DNA of 64,000 nucleotides from Zingiber officinale (taxonomy: Eukaryota > Streptophyta > Magnoliopsida > Zingiberales > Zingiberaceae), in the NCBI RefSeq assembly GCF_018446385.1, contig NC_056002.1, positions 34,582,063-34,646,062 of the forward strand. The letters run 5' to 3'. A model generated the notes under the pieces. That model saw nothing but the letters and a program-made list of their open reading frames with translations. It did no database searches and had not been told where the DNA came from. A program made the position numbers and the translations under genes. Every line of letters starts with the position of its first letter. Position 1 is the first letter of the stretch. Positions 45,393 to 56,700 of this stretch are shown in pieces.

Positions 45393-46683
45393 ATGGAAGG
45401 CTCCTTGGAAGAGGGCTATGAAATAATGGCACACTTCATGGAGCAAGGTTTCGATGATCCAAGCTTTAAGGTCCCAGTTTGGTCTTCTGCTACTGCTGAT
45501 TCATCTTCTTCTTATTGCTATTATTACCCATCAGAAGTCGAAAACTTTGATTCTTATGGAGGATTCTGTACTCCACATTTTGGGCATGGTGATGGTTTTT
45601 ATCTGAATGAATCAGATTTAATTCCACAAAATTCAGAGCCAGCAATTTGTGTCACTGCAATTGGAGATTTGGCCCGTTTCAGTGAGGATGCAAGCAGAGA
45701 CGACATTGGACAGCCTGTTCCTCCTCCTCAGGATCCAGCAGTTTGTGTCACTGCAATTGGAGATTTGGCTCATTTCAGTGAGGATGCAAGCAGCGGCGAC
45801 ATTGGACAGCCTGTTCCTCCTCAGGATCCAATTCTGCAGATTAAGAGAAAGCGTAGAGATTCAAAAGACGATGTCTCCTCCAAAACCTCAAGGAAGGCTG
45901 AGGTTTCATGGAATGTAAGTATGAAAAGCCTAAGCTGTAAGGAGAAAGCTCAATTTACACTCACGAATCTATTTAGACGAGTTAGATTGAAATGCAGGCT
46001 GAAAAGAGTGCACCTTTGAAGAAAGGCCAGAAGAGGACTCGGACTTGTGACAAAGAAGACAACAATGTGAACAAGACCTGCAGCTACAGCTCTGAAGTTG
46101 TCGATGGAAGACAGGTAGCAGAACAAGCGCCATCAACTAATCCACAAAGTCTATATGCGAAGGTAAATTTTATGGCATGAAAAACCAAAATTATAGAAGA
46201 ATAATATGCTAACTATTGTTTCTTTAATACAGAAAAGAAGGGAAAGAATCAACACGAGACTGAAAATTTTGCAGAATCTGGTTCCTAACGGAACTAAAGT
46301 AAGTTTCAGACGTATGTTTTCAAACAACGTAAGAAAATGTAAACTACTGTAATTTGGTAAACTGATTAGCGAAATCAAACAGGTTGACATAAGCACAATG
46401 CTGGAGGAAGCTGTCCACTATGTAAAGTTCTTGCAGCTACAAATCAAGGTAAATAGAACCACAAAATTCAAATTATGTTAAATATGAACTGAATACAGCA
46501 AACTAATGTAGAAATTAAAACTTAAGTTTGTAAAAGCGCTTGAACTGAGTCTGTTCTTTCCTCTAAATATGCTAAGTGCAGCTCTTGAGCTCGGATGAAC
46601 TATGGATGTATGCTCCAATCGCTTACAATGGAGTCAACATAGGACTTGACCTAAAGACCATTCCGCAACAGGAAGAGAAGTAG
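45393..46683 (+). CDS. RSL: RSL-class bHLH transcription factor (5 exons)
   Basis: Exons 45393-45914, 45998-46162, 46233-46298, 46383-46448 and 46582-46683 have GT-AG introns, all in phase 0, and give 306 residues. The bHLH and flanks match the ROOT HAIR DEFECTIVE 6-LIKE group: [19 protein letters not shown] (basic region and helix 1), [31 protein letters not shown] (helix 2), then the group-specific tail [23 protein letters not shown] proteins are nuclear activators that bind E-box/RHE sites as dimers and drive root-hair growth; class II (RSL2/4-like) fits best from length and tail. Helix 1 has INTRL where the usual form is INERL. The N-terminal half is acidic and contains a recent tandem duplication of about 31 residues ([16 protein letters not shown]... 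repeated). The short promoter has a TATA box. Confidence 0.93.
45640..45827 (+). repeat. In-frame tandem duplication in the bHLH first exon
   Basis: About 94 bases (45640-45733) encoding [20 protein letters not shown] and the following [12 protein letters not shown] are repeated directly at 45734-45826 with only a few changes and one codon fewer ([31 protein letters not shown]). The reading frame is kept. Confidence 0.9.
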
Positions 46684-47169
46684 GAAGCTAGAAGAATGCT
46701 CTGAGATTATATAAGCTAACACTTGCAGACACTGGTTCTTTTCCTGAGTAATACAAGGCCACTAAACAATAGTAAAATTGTGAGAATATTTAGTTGTTTA
46801 ACTCTTCTTTTCATAAAATCCTGATTTTAGTATGGGAAGGAATTAATTCATCCACCATCCGGTTTGTATTAACTTTCAAATGGGGGTGAAATATTAATCT
46901 ATAGAGTAAAGAAATGTAAATGCTTGCCTTTTTAAATTGGTTAAACACTATTTGAGTTTTGATGTGTTGCTCAGAATTGTTCAGTGAGAATTGCAGAGTT
47001 AGACCGACAGTTGGAAGAGTGGAATGATGTTACTAGTGTTAGTTTCTTGATATTTTTTTGTATAAAAGGATAATTTTTCTACAATCAGAAAAGGAATGTG
47101 ATAAAAGATTTTGTAGAACACTGAAATCAAAATCTACAGAGTAAACATCTCCAGTTTTTGGACTTGTAG

Positions 47170-47400
47170 CACGACCCAGAAGAAAAGAAGACTTCATACC
47201 TCTCTCAGCAGATTCAAGAGGAGACTGTTGCGGGATCCCATGCTCCCTCCGCCCTGACGACGAGGCCGAGGAGCACCAAAGCCGGATCTCAATGAGGCGA
47301 GGCGGAAGTCCACGGATCGGACCTTGTACGGTAAGAGAAGAATTCTGAGAGAGAAAGATGGTTAGGGCTTGTAAATGGGCCGTACTTTGACAGCCCAGAT
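47170..47400 (-). other. Possible 5' exon and promoter of a minus-strand gene, body missing
   Basis: Reading the minus strand from 47400, there are TGGGC/GGCCCA site-II-like words and a telo-box-like AAGCCCTAAC, both typical of housekeeping gene promoters. A GC-rich leader follows, then ATG (about 47242) opening MGSRNSLLLNLLRE before GTATGAAG, a good donor. No continuation exon is recognisable between here and the bHLH gene. It could be a truncated gene, a non-coding transcript or chance. Confidence 0.3.
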
Positions 47401-47545
47401 GCTGCCCATGATATGAATAAATATAATATAATATATACTATTTTAAATCATTTTAAAATAATTTTAATCGACCAAATTTAATAATGAATATTTTTTATAT
47501 AAAAGTATTTTATATATAGTATGTTTGACCTAGCCAATTAATAAA

Positions 47546-47551
<6 letters not shown>

Positions 47552-47606
<55 letters not shown>
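47552..47606. repeat. (AT)n microsatellite
   Basis: An uninterrupted TA/AT run of about 55 bases, followed by a T tract. Confidence 0.95.
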
Positions 47607-47614
<8 letters not shown>

Positions 47615-47646
47615 TTTTTATGGAGCGTACTTTTGATTTCTATGAC

Positions 47647-48319
47647 TAGGGATGTAAACGAGTCGAGCCGAACTTTGGGGTGTTTAAATTTGTTTGATAA
47701 GATAATCGAGTCGAGCCAAGCCTAGCTTAAAATGAACCAAGCTTTTAAAATGAGTATTCGAGCTTGACTTGGTTTATTTTTTATGAGCTTGAGCTTGGTT
47801 CGTTTAGATGTTATCAAGCTCTCAATTCAAGCTTGGCTTGAGCTTGGTTCGAGCTTGGCTTGAGCTTGGTTTATTTAGATGTTATCAAACTCTCAATTCA
47901 AGCTTCGCTTGAGCTTGGTTCGAGCTTGGCTTGAGCTTGATTTGAGCTTGGTTCGTTTAAATGTTATCAAACTCTCAATTCAAGATTGTTTGATTGTTTG
48001 AAACTTTTAATTGTTTGATTGGTTATTAAGATTGATAATTTAAATTTATTTTATTTTATTTTATTGTTTATTTAGTATATTGAAAAGAGTTTTATTAATA
48101 AATATGATTCGTGAACAACATTCGAACATTGTTCACGAACGTTGTTTACAAACGTCAACGAGTTGAACACATATATGTTCAAGTTTGTTTGTTTAGCTTA
48201 ACGAGCTGTTCAAGCTTATTTGTTTAATTAATCTTATGTATATTGAACGAACATAAACAAATTCTTATTAAGCCGAATACCAAGCTTGTTCATGAACACT
48301 TGGTTCATTTACAACCCTA
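47647..48319. mobile_element. hAT-type non-autonomous element with GAGCTTGGTTCG repeats
   Basis: 673 bp. The ends are TAGGGATGTAAACGAG and, reversed, TAGGGTTGTAAATGAAC. Flanking 8-bp repeats are TCTATGAC (47639-47646) and TTTATGAC (48320-48327), with one mismatch. The left half repeats GAGCTTGGTTCGAGCTTGGC and TTATCAAACTCTCAATTCAA; the right half has GTTCACGAACGTTG words. No coding capacity. Terminal sequence and 8-bp duplication indicate hAT. Confidence 0.8.
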
Positions 48320-48489
48320 TTTATGACTTTTAATCTCTAATCTAATTGCTATTTTTTATAACAAATAATTGCAATTAACTCTTTAATTGTTCTTTTTAAA
48401 ATGTTTTCTTAGTTTCTATTAATCGTATTCATGTTAAATAATAAATCGAGTTTGTAATAAAAGTCATTCTTTAAATAACTAAATTGCAG

Positions 48490-50783
48490 GGCTATTTAAG
48501 TAAAGTTGGATGACTTCTCCCCGAACTCAATAAAAGCAGACACCAAACTGGAAAGTAGCTTTCGATCGGTTCGTGAGACCGAGAATTAAAAGGCGCGATG
48601 TTGACAAGCTTCCTGTCGTTGTTCCAAGGAGAAGGTCGTTCGTTCCTGTGAGAGATTTCCATTTTTTTTTTCGCTCCTCAGATCTCTTTCCTCTCCCTTT
48701 CTCCGTGGCCCGGCGGATCGAAATTCTATCGCCCGCTCGATCGGCGTCCGCGCCTCCAGCGCGCAATTCCAGGTCTTCTCCTAAAACTTCTACCTTTCGG
48801 GGTCCCGAGTCCGATCCTTCTCTGCTTCTGGCGGCGCCGCAGTTACTGGGCTGGGGATGCTCTGCGTTTGGATGAGGAATTTACTGGTGCTTGGTTTCTG
48901 ATTTCGCTTCGTGTAGGCTTTCCGGTTTTGTTTCCTTGTTTTGTTAGATTGCCCGGAAAAACCTTGCGACTTTCTGTATTTGTTTCCTCTTGTCTCTTTA
49001 AATTGATCGCTTTTCGAGTTGATGATGTTCGGTGTTTGAACTCTAAGAAAAAAAAATCCATTCATCTTCTTGTTCGTGTGCATTATTTGTACAGCAGCTA
49101 CAGTTAGGTTGACGGATTTGTTGTAAATTTGTACTGTTTTGAAATGCACAGGCATCTTTTCTAAAGAGATAAACATCGTCAAAGCACATAAATTGACCAG
49201 ATTGGCGGGCTTTTTTCTTCAGTGTCATCCCAGACTTCTGGACGGTGAACCCAGAAGTTGAATTGCACTTCGGAAGGAAGGTTGCCTGAAACATCACTCA
49301 CGACATATGCTACAGTGTTGAAGTATCCTGCATTGGGGATTTGATTTAAAGAGACTCTTACCCATTTTGCAGCAGTGTGTTCCTTCCTTGATTGTTAATT
49401 CCATAGGTCCCTCCTTTTCAAGTTACAATCTGATGATAGAGAAAACTAATGAAGTAACTCTCCATAAAGTCATTAAATTTTGAGTTAATCATTGAACTTT
49501 CTTTCTTTGCATAAATGTGGGTTGAGTACCCCTGAAATTGTTGAAACAAAGCCGCCTAGGTTTTGCATTATTTTTAGGCATTTTAATTGCTAAGTTGGCA
49601 TGAATACAGATGGAGAATGGACTAATAAAATTTTAATTTATTCTCCTTGTTTGTATTCGTGCCAGTCATTTACAACTTGTTTCGGAAGTATTTTTAACAA
49701 TATTTACAAATTTATTCTTGTTGCTATTTCACAAGGTTATGTAAAATACGTATTTTGGCTATATAATTATTTTGAAAGGCAATAATATAGTCAAACGTGC
49801 AACCTGATGGGCTAGGATTTATCTCTACTGGATGAATTGTCTGGTTGTCTTGTAGCTCATGTTCTTTGAACAGTATTTACAAATCTATTGTTATTGCTAT
49901 TTCACATGGTTACCAAAGATACATATTATGTTTTCTAGAGAATCACATTCATTTTGTTATATATTCATTTTGACGGCAGTATTACAGCCAAAAATGCAAT
50001 ATGTTGAGCTAGAATTTTATCCTAGTGGGTGTTGTTTGATTGTCTTGTAGCTAATGTTGCATAACTTCTTTTGAAATTTTCTCATTACAATTTCTTTTAT
50101 GGAAAAAAACTAACTTCTGGCTTCAATAGATAATTTCTCCTAGTCCTAGACAAGCATGACATGTGTTGAAATAGGGTTTCCCCACTCCCATAGTCCTGCA
50201 TGGACAAGTGAAATGGTCCATTATGCATTCATACTAGGAGGGGCATCCCCTGCTCCATCAATACAGTGCCAGATCCAGACTCATCTCTCCATACCATTGA
50301 GTGATGACTAACATGAAGTGGTTAGTTGAAACATGGTTTCTTGATATGCCCATAGTACCACATAGAGAAGTGCAATTGTTCATGATGCACAAATATTGAT
50401 AGAACATTCCTTTTTCTCATGGATACTCATTTTGGGATGGAATGGGGGTTCTGCTCTGCTTCTGATTACAAATTGTAGAATAAGAATTACTATATTCCTT
50501 TCTGTGTCCATATGCCATAGATAAGTAAAAGACCAAAATGCATATAAAAAGAGATTTAAATTGGGGATCAAAAACATTAAACTTGTAGATCTTTCCTAGA
50601 TGCTAACTTTCCTAGCAAGTAGAAGCATGAGGCAGCGGTGACCTATTTGAGTTTTGTGAAGTGGTGATTGAAATTGAAATTTCATGGTTAGGGTTTGTCA
50701 TTTTGTTTTTCCTTTGGTGGAGAAATTTGGAGTCAATCCCTTTGAGTCATTTTGTTCTGTGCTGATTGATCTAGAACTTGCAG
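48490..50783 (+). promoter_or_regulatory. Promoter and 5' leader region of the DUF863 gene
   Basis: A TATA-like CTATTTAAG lies at about 48491. A GC-rich, pyrimidine-rich leader follows (about 48530-48870: TTTCCTCTCCC, CGATCCTTCTC) and then AT-rich intron-like DNA to a good acceptor (ACTTGCAG, ending 50783) two bases before the ATG. At least one leader intron is therefore likely; its donor is not clear (candidates near 48770 and 48880). Open frames in this stretch are not conserved. Confidence 0.5.
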
Positions 50784-50785
50784 GA

Positions 50786-53700
50786 ATGGCAACAAAAATG
50801 CAGAGTAAAAGTTACCTTCCAGGATATTGTTCCACACAGGCTGTCGAGAACACAAGTAGCTGGTTTGGCTACTATCAAGATGAAAAACCAAGTTCACATC
50901 TCTGCAGTAATTATGTACAAAGTCTGGTGAATAGTTGCTCAGAAAATGATAAAGAAATGCTAAAGCATACGATGCTTGAACATGACATGATATTCCATAA
51001 CCAGGTAGCTTGGTATTTTGTAGAAAAATAATTCTTTGGAACTGTTTTGAGAATAAACTCAGTCTAGTTTAGACTATCCTGTCTCATTTTATATCTTTAA
51101 TGGCATGTATTTCATCTGTGTTTTTGAGTTGTTACATACATCTCATCTGTTCTTAATCGATTAAATAACCAAATTGTACTAATTATATCAAACTGTCTCA
51201 AAGCAAACTTTGTAGGTCAATTATCCTTTACCGTAGTTGATTGGGGTCCTAACTTTTGTGTGATCATGTACCCATGTTTAATAACGTGGATGAGTTGCCA
51301 TTAGCCTTACAAGGTCCAATTTGAAATTCATCAAAATCTTTTTCAGGTGAACTTTTGGAAGATGCTAATTTATATATTTTGTCCCTGTAATTGGTCTGAT
51401 TGTATGAGCTTCTAGAAGTAAGTGCCAAAGGTCTAAAGAACATGAAATTCATCAACGTTTTTTTGTGGAATATCAACCAATAATTTTTTTTTTGTTGTTG
51501 TTGTAATTTGTTAGACCTTGACAAATATGTTTACATTATTCAACAGAGTTAATGCAATTTTTCTACCATCTGCTTAAAAGTTGTCAGTTAGTCCTGCAAT
51601 GTTTTGTTAGTCATTTTTATAAGAATGTGGGGGTTAGATGACTTTCTCTGATGTTTTTTGCATTCTGCATACATTTAAATGATCCACCTTGTTGCTCTCA
51701 AGTTCACCTATTATAATACTCAAGTTAGTTGTCACGCCTTAGAGGAGTCCCTGCCCGACAAACGGACAACATCTCCCCTGTAACAGTGACAAATGAAACC
51801 TAGATATATAGCCACTCGACTGTACAAGTATAATAATCTATAGCTCACACGGATGGAAATAAAACATAACCACGCAGTTTAATATGCAGCTCACACGACT
51901 GGATCAACAACCACGCAGTTGTATACACAGTCTACATGCTGTAATAGAAAACAAAATAATAAACAACCCACACGGCTATAACAAAAATATAGCGGAAGAC
52001 ATAGAAAAGCCACATAATCCAAAATGATACAATGTGTGCCGACACGGTTTAAACACAACAAATACTGAAAACGATAAAGTAGCCACAACGCCAAACACCA
52101 AGTCCAAATCTAATTACTACAGTGCCAAAACCATAAGGAAAGCATGCAAGAAAGCAAAAGCGAAGGAAAGTCCGTCCTTAGATGTGACGTGGGATCGATA
52201 GATAGGATACTCTAAGTGACTCCACAATCATCTACTACTTGAGGAAAAAGACAATACACAAATGGGGTGGTAAGTGCGAGTGACTCAGCGGGTAATAGAC
52301 AAGATAATGCATGATCAATATAAAATATGGAGATCAAAGAATATAGTCACTATAGGAAAATAAGAATATGATCATATATGACATAACCATAACTGACATA
52401 ATAAATGCACATATCCAATCTAGATCTAACACATACGGTATAGTGATCAGTAAACTCACTAGGAATCAATAATAGATATGCTCGTAACACCTAAGCAACA
52501 TAACTGACAGCATATATATGTATGATAAATGAACATGTATAAGCATGACAACCATATGCAACAATCATATTTCATGCAAATGCAACAATCATATTTCATG
52601 CAAATGCAACAATCTCAAGCCAATGCAGATATATCTACAAAAGATGCATCATGCATCATATGTATATCACATGCATGCAACATGATCACTCCTGACCACC
52701 CCTCAAGACACCACGACCCCTGTGTGGCCGAGTGGCCGGATTTGTGACAATTGTATTACCCTCCATATACCACTATAGAGTGGCTAAGTCAAACAGTTCG
52801 CTAAGTAGCTATCTCACTACATAACATCGGGGTGGTCCTGACTGCTGACAATGTCAGATATCACTACTCCTAAGTGGTCGGGTGGCACGACAGGATAAGC
52901 TTCACTCCAAGCTACCACTCTCCCTCAGTGGCCGAATGGGCAGCTAAAAATGACTGGCGACTCTCTCATATCACAAGGGAGACAATGATCGTCAACATGT
53001 AGTGCAATGATGAACATGATGTAAATAATCATGATAGACACAATCATCATCAATACAACAACACAATCAACATAAGTACCTCTAGTACATGATCCATCAA
53101 TCACATATATCTATATGTATGGATAGGTCAAACAGGTGTCCATTAAACAGCAACATGGTACACACCCGACACGTATGCACCCTACAATATTGGTATAATC
53201 ATCATGATACCTCTAATAATCACACCAGACACGTGTGCACACAACATGCAAATGGATAGTCAACAAGGTAACTCCTACAATACAAACTAATCATGTGTAT
53301 ACTCAACATCATATGCATAATCAATATATTTACTCAGTTAACAAGATATCCCCTACAGTACATACTTACATGTGCATGTACAACAGAGTATAGATATCCA
53401 AAGTCAAAACTGTATATGAAGTAATTAGATCATCTCTAAGGTTAAGCAAATAAGTATCAAGAAGAATAACAGCAAATAGATTTAAAGTAAAGCAACCTAA
53501 TTCATCAATCAAAAATAACCATGCTTTAAGTTCAATGAACTGAAGAGGCCAAGGAAGAAGTACCTGCCTTTATCTGTTGATCATGTTAAACAATCCCACG
53601 TCAAGACGCTCGTCTCAAATCAATGTCCTGCAAATTACATGATGTACAGTTTATCTAACCACATATGCAACAACTAGCTAAACTCAAAACCCAAACTAAT

Positions 53701-56700
53701 TTGGGGAAACCCTAATCGAGCGATCATTAATTAACCCTAATTAATGATTAACTTCAATTAATCCTAATTTCCTTAATTAAATCCGATTTATTCCATCATT
53801 AACCCTAATCTAATCCATCCCAATGTTTAGATTAGGTTTAACCCAACATCCACCGTAATTGAATCAATCGGATAACAAATCCATCTTTTAAAACACTCCA
53901 CAACTAATAATCAATCCAATGATCCTTAATAACGATCATGAACTCATCAAACTCAACCATTAATTACCCTTTCATCAATTGATCCATATGTGGAACTCCA
54001 CTTAATTAAATCACAACATCAATTTAATACAGAAGTGGAACAAATTCTCTATTAATCAAACACTGATAAGATCTTACCTTAATGTGATCTATTGCTGCTT
54101 AGTGGAGGAAATTCAGGTGCAGCTGCGAGGATATAGACCATTGAGCTCGGATCGCAAGAAGAACTCCCTCCTAGTCGGCTGGAGAATTAGGATTTGGCTA
54201 GCATGACTACGGGAAACAGACGGATGAGTGAAAGAGCTTTAGATCTAACTCCCTACTGTAGATTAACGTGATTTGATGAAGAGGACAATGTGAAATCCGA
54301 CGAAGTGATCGGGTCCCTCCTCCAGTCTCAGACCGATCGGGTGCTCCAATACATTGGATTATAGCGATGCCACCAAGTCGAGCTCTGAGTAGGATGGTGA
54401 TCGTGAGGAATGATGGATGAGAGGATGCTAGGGCACAAGACAGAAATGTGACGGAAAAACTCATTGTCCTCCCTCTCTCCCTCTCCTAGGGCGACGACAT
54501 TAGACATTGGAAGAGGGCGACGCCCAGCGATGGCGACAGGGCGGTGGATCCAAACTAGGGCACGACCCAAAGGAGGACTCGGATGCTTGGCTTCCGACGA
54601 GCACCTGGCGTCCGCGACCTGGAGAGGGGAGATCGGGTGGCGCTCGGGCGGCTGGCGACTGTCGCTGGGCTGTGGCGGTCGACGACGATGCAGAGAGGAG
54701 AAGGGAGAGGGGATCAAGAGAGTTTTGTTGGAAATGAGAGGAAAAGAAAAGAAAACAAGCTTTATAATCACACTTAGGTTTAGTTAATTAAATCCTAAGT
54801 TAATTTCTCAATCAACTTTCACTTAATGGTTATTCCAAACAGGACTCCTCCAAGCCTAATCGTTTCATCCCTTTAAACTTGTCACACAGACTCCAATTAA
54901 ATCTCGAAAAATCTCTAAAATTTTTTAAAAAAATCCAATAAGGTTATTTCTCTAATAACACTTATTATTTATTTGTCGTATTTTACGTTAGTACCGCATC
55001 ATAATTGTGGACTGACAAGGGAGTTTTGGAGGCTTAGATGAGTGAACTAATGCTAATTTGGCCTTAAGGATTTTGAACTAATGGTTATCAGTAATAAGTT
55101 AATGTCCCAATTCTCTCACCTGGGTAGGTGGTGACATTTTGGCATCATACTAGACCAAATCCTAAGAATGTGAGGAATATTCAAAGGACTGCCCCTCTAA
55201 TAGTGGAGCTACTTTGGGAGTAGAGCTGTCAATTTAGGTTGGGCATATCGGGTTAGCCCGCCCCGCCAAACCAATTAAGCGGGTTGGGTTGGAATTTTAT
55301 CAACCCAAGCTCGCCGTGGGCCGACCCGCCTAGGCCCGCGATCCGTGCGGTTCGGCTCGCGACGGGCTTGGGTTGACCTGCAGGTTGAGAAACACATGTC
55401 TGTGGACGTGGAGGACATGATACGATTTAAGATATGAAAGTTTTTCTAGCTAGCTATCGACTTTATTAATCATGAGATTGAGGTCATAGATGGTTGAATC
55501 TTTTTCAGCTTGAAGCATTGAAATTTGCTTCTACTAGTTAACAATTATCTTGCATAGCCCACAATCCATCTATCTCACCCTTCGCTGTTTTGATCTTCCT
55601 AATTGTCTCTTGCAAACCATCAATCTCTTCTTCAAGCAATGTTTTTTGTGAATTTATCTTAAGCTGCAATTTTTCATTCTCCTTTTAAAGGTTGCATATC
55701 AAGCTGCAGAAGCTTGTTGAAGATATGAAAGTTTTTTTTTTAAAAAATTTTTATGGGCTCGCGAGTTGGCCCGTCAAACCCGCAATCCGCCTTCAATTGG
55801 GACCCGCCAAGTTTGACGGGTTGGCCCGCCAAGTTTGACGGGTTGGCCCGCCCCACCCAACCAAATGGTTGGCCCGCTATGGGCCGACCTGCCCCGTCAC
55901 GGGTCGGCCAGCTTGACAGCTCTATTTGGGAGCCCTATTAGAAATAATTCTGGATTATCAACTGGAAGTTGGGTTATATTGAGGATGTCAAACATTAAAT
56001 AGAGGATGTTGCCACACTCTAATTGAGTTCCACATGATACATTATGGGCTAATGAAGAATATAGTGAACTAACATTTACTTGATTTTAGCATTTTGAACT
56101 AGATTTTAAGCCTAATAAGTCAATTGGTCAGGTCTCTCATATAGCTGTTGTGACATTTATGCTGTCTTCTAACTTATGGTGTTTTACTTATATCTCAGGT
56201 GTATGAACTTCATCGTCTCTATAAAACACAGAAGGACCTTATGACCAAGTTTCAAACTAGAGGACTCTATGGATCATCTATTGTTGCAGAAGCATCACTT
56301 TCAAACTCTTTTACATCTCAAATGCAATCTGAGTGCCTTGAAAAGAGATCACAGACATCCCATCATGTAGGAAACAACAGCTATGGAAAGACAGTTCTTG
56401 CTTGTAATGATAGATTCCACTTTTGTTTCACTAGGGAAGATAGTGTTCAATCTCATCCCAATCCATTACTGAATGGAGATTCTGAAAAGGACAGCAAGGA
56501 ACTAGGCCCTGAGAAGCAGAAAAAGTTTGACCTTCACCTTCCAGCTCATGTATATATAGACATTGAAGATACTGATGAATCAGATCAGAAAATATTTTCT
56601 GTGCTTCCATACACTCCTAGTATTCCCAAGAATGCAACTTACTCTTTCTCCAATGAGAATGATGCAAAACTAACTATAGGGAGTATTCATAAAGAGGATC

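Noticed and set aside
48527-49297. Several open frames upstream of the DUF863 start codon
   Set aside because: They lie in the leader/intron region, conflict with each other in frame and strand, and lack conserved domains.
54207-54787. Cluster of 64-147-codon frames on both strands
   Set aside because: They lie in the GC-rich part of a solo LTR, overlap in several frames and match no domain.
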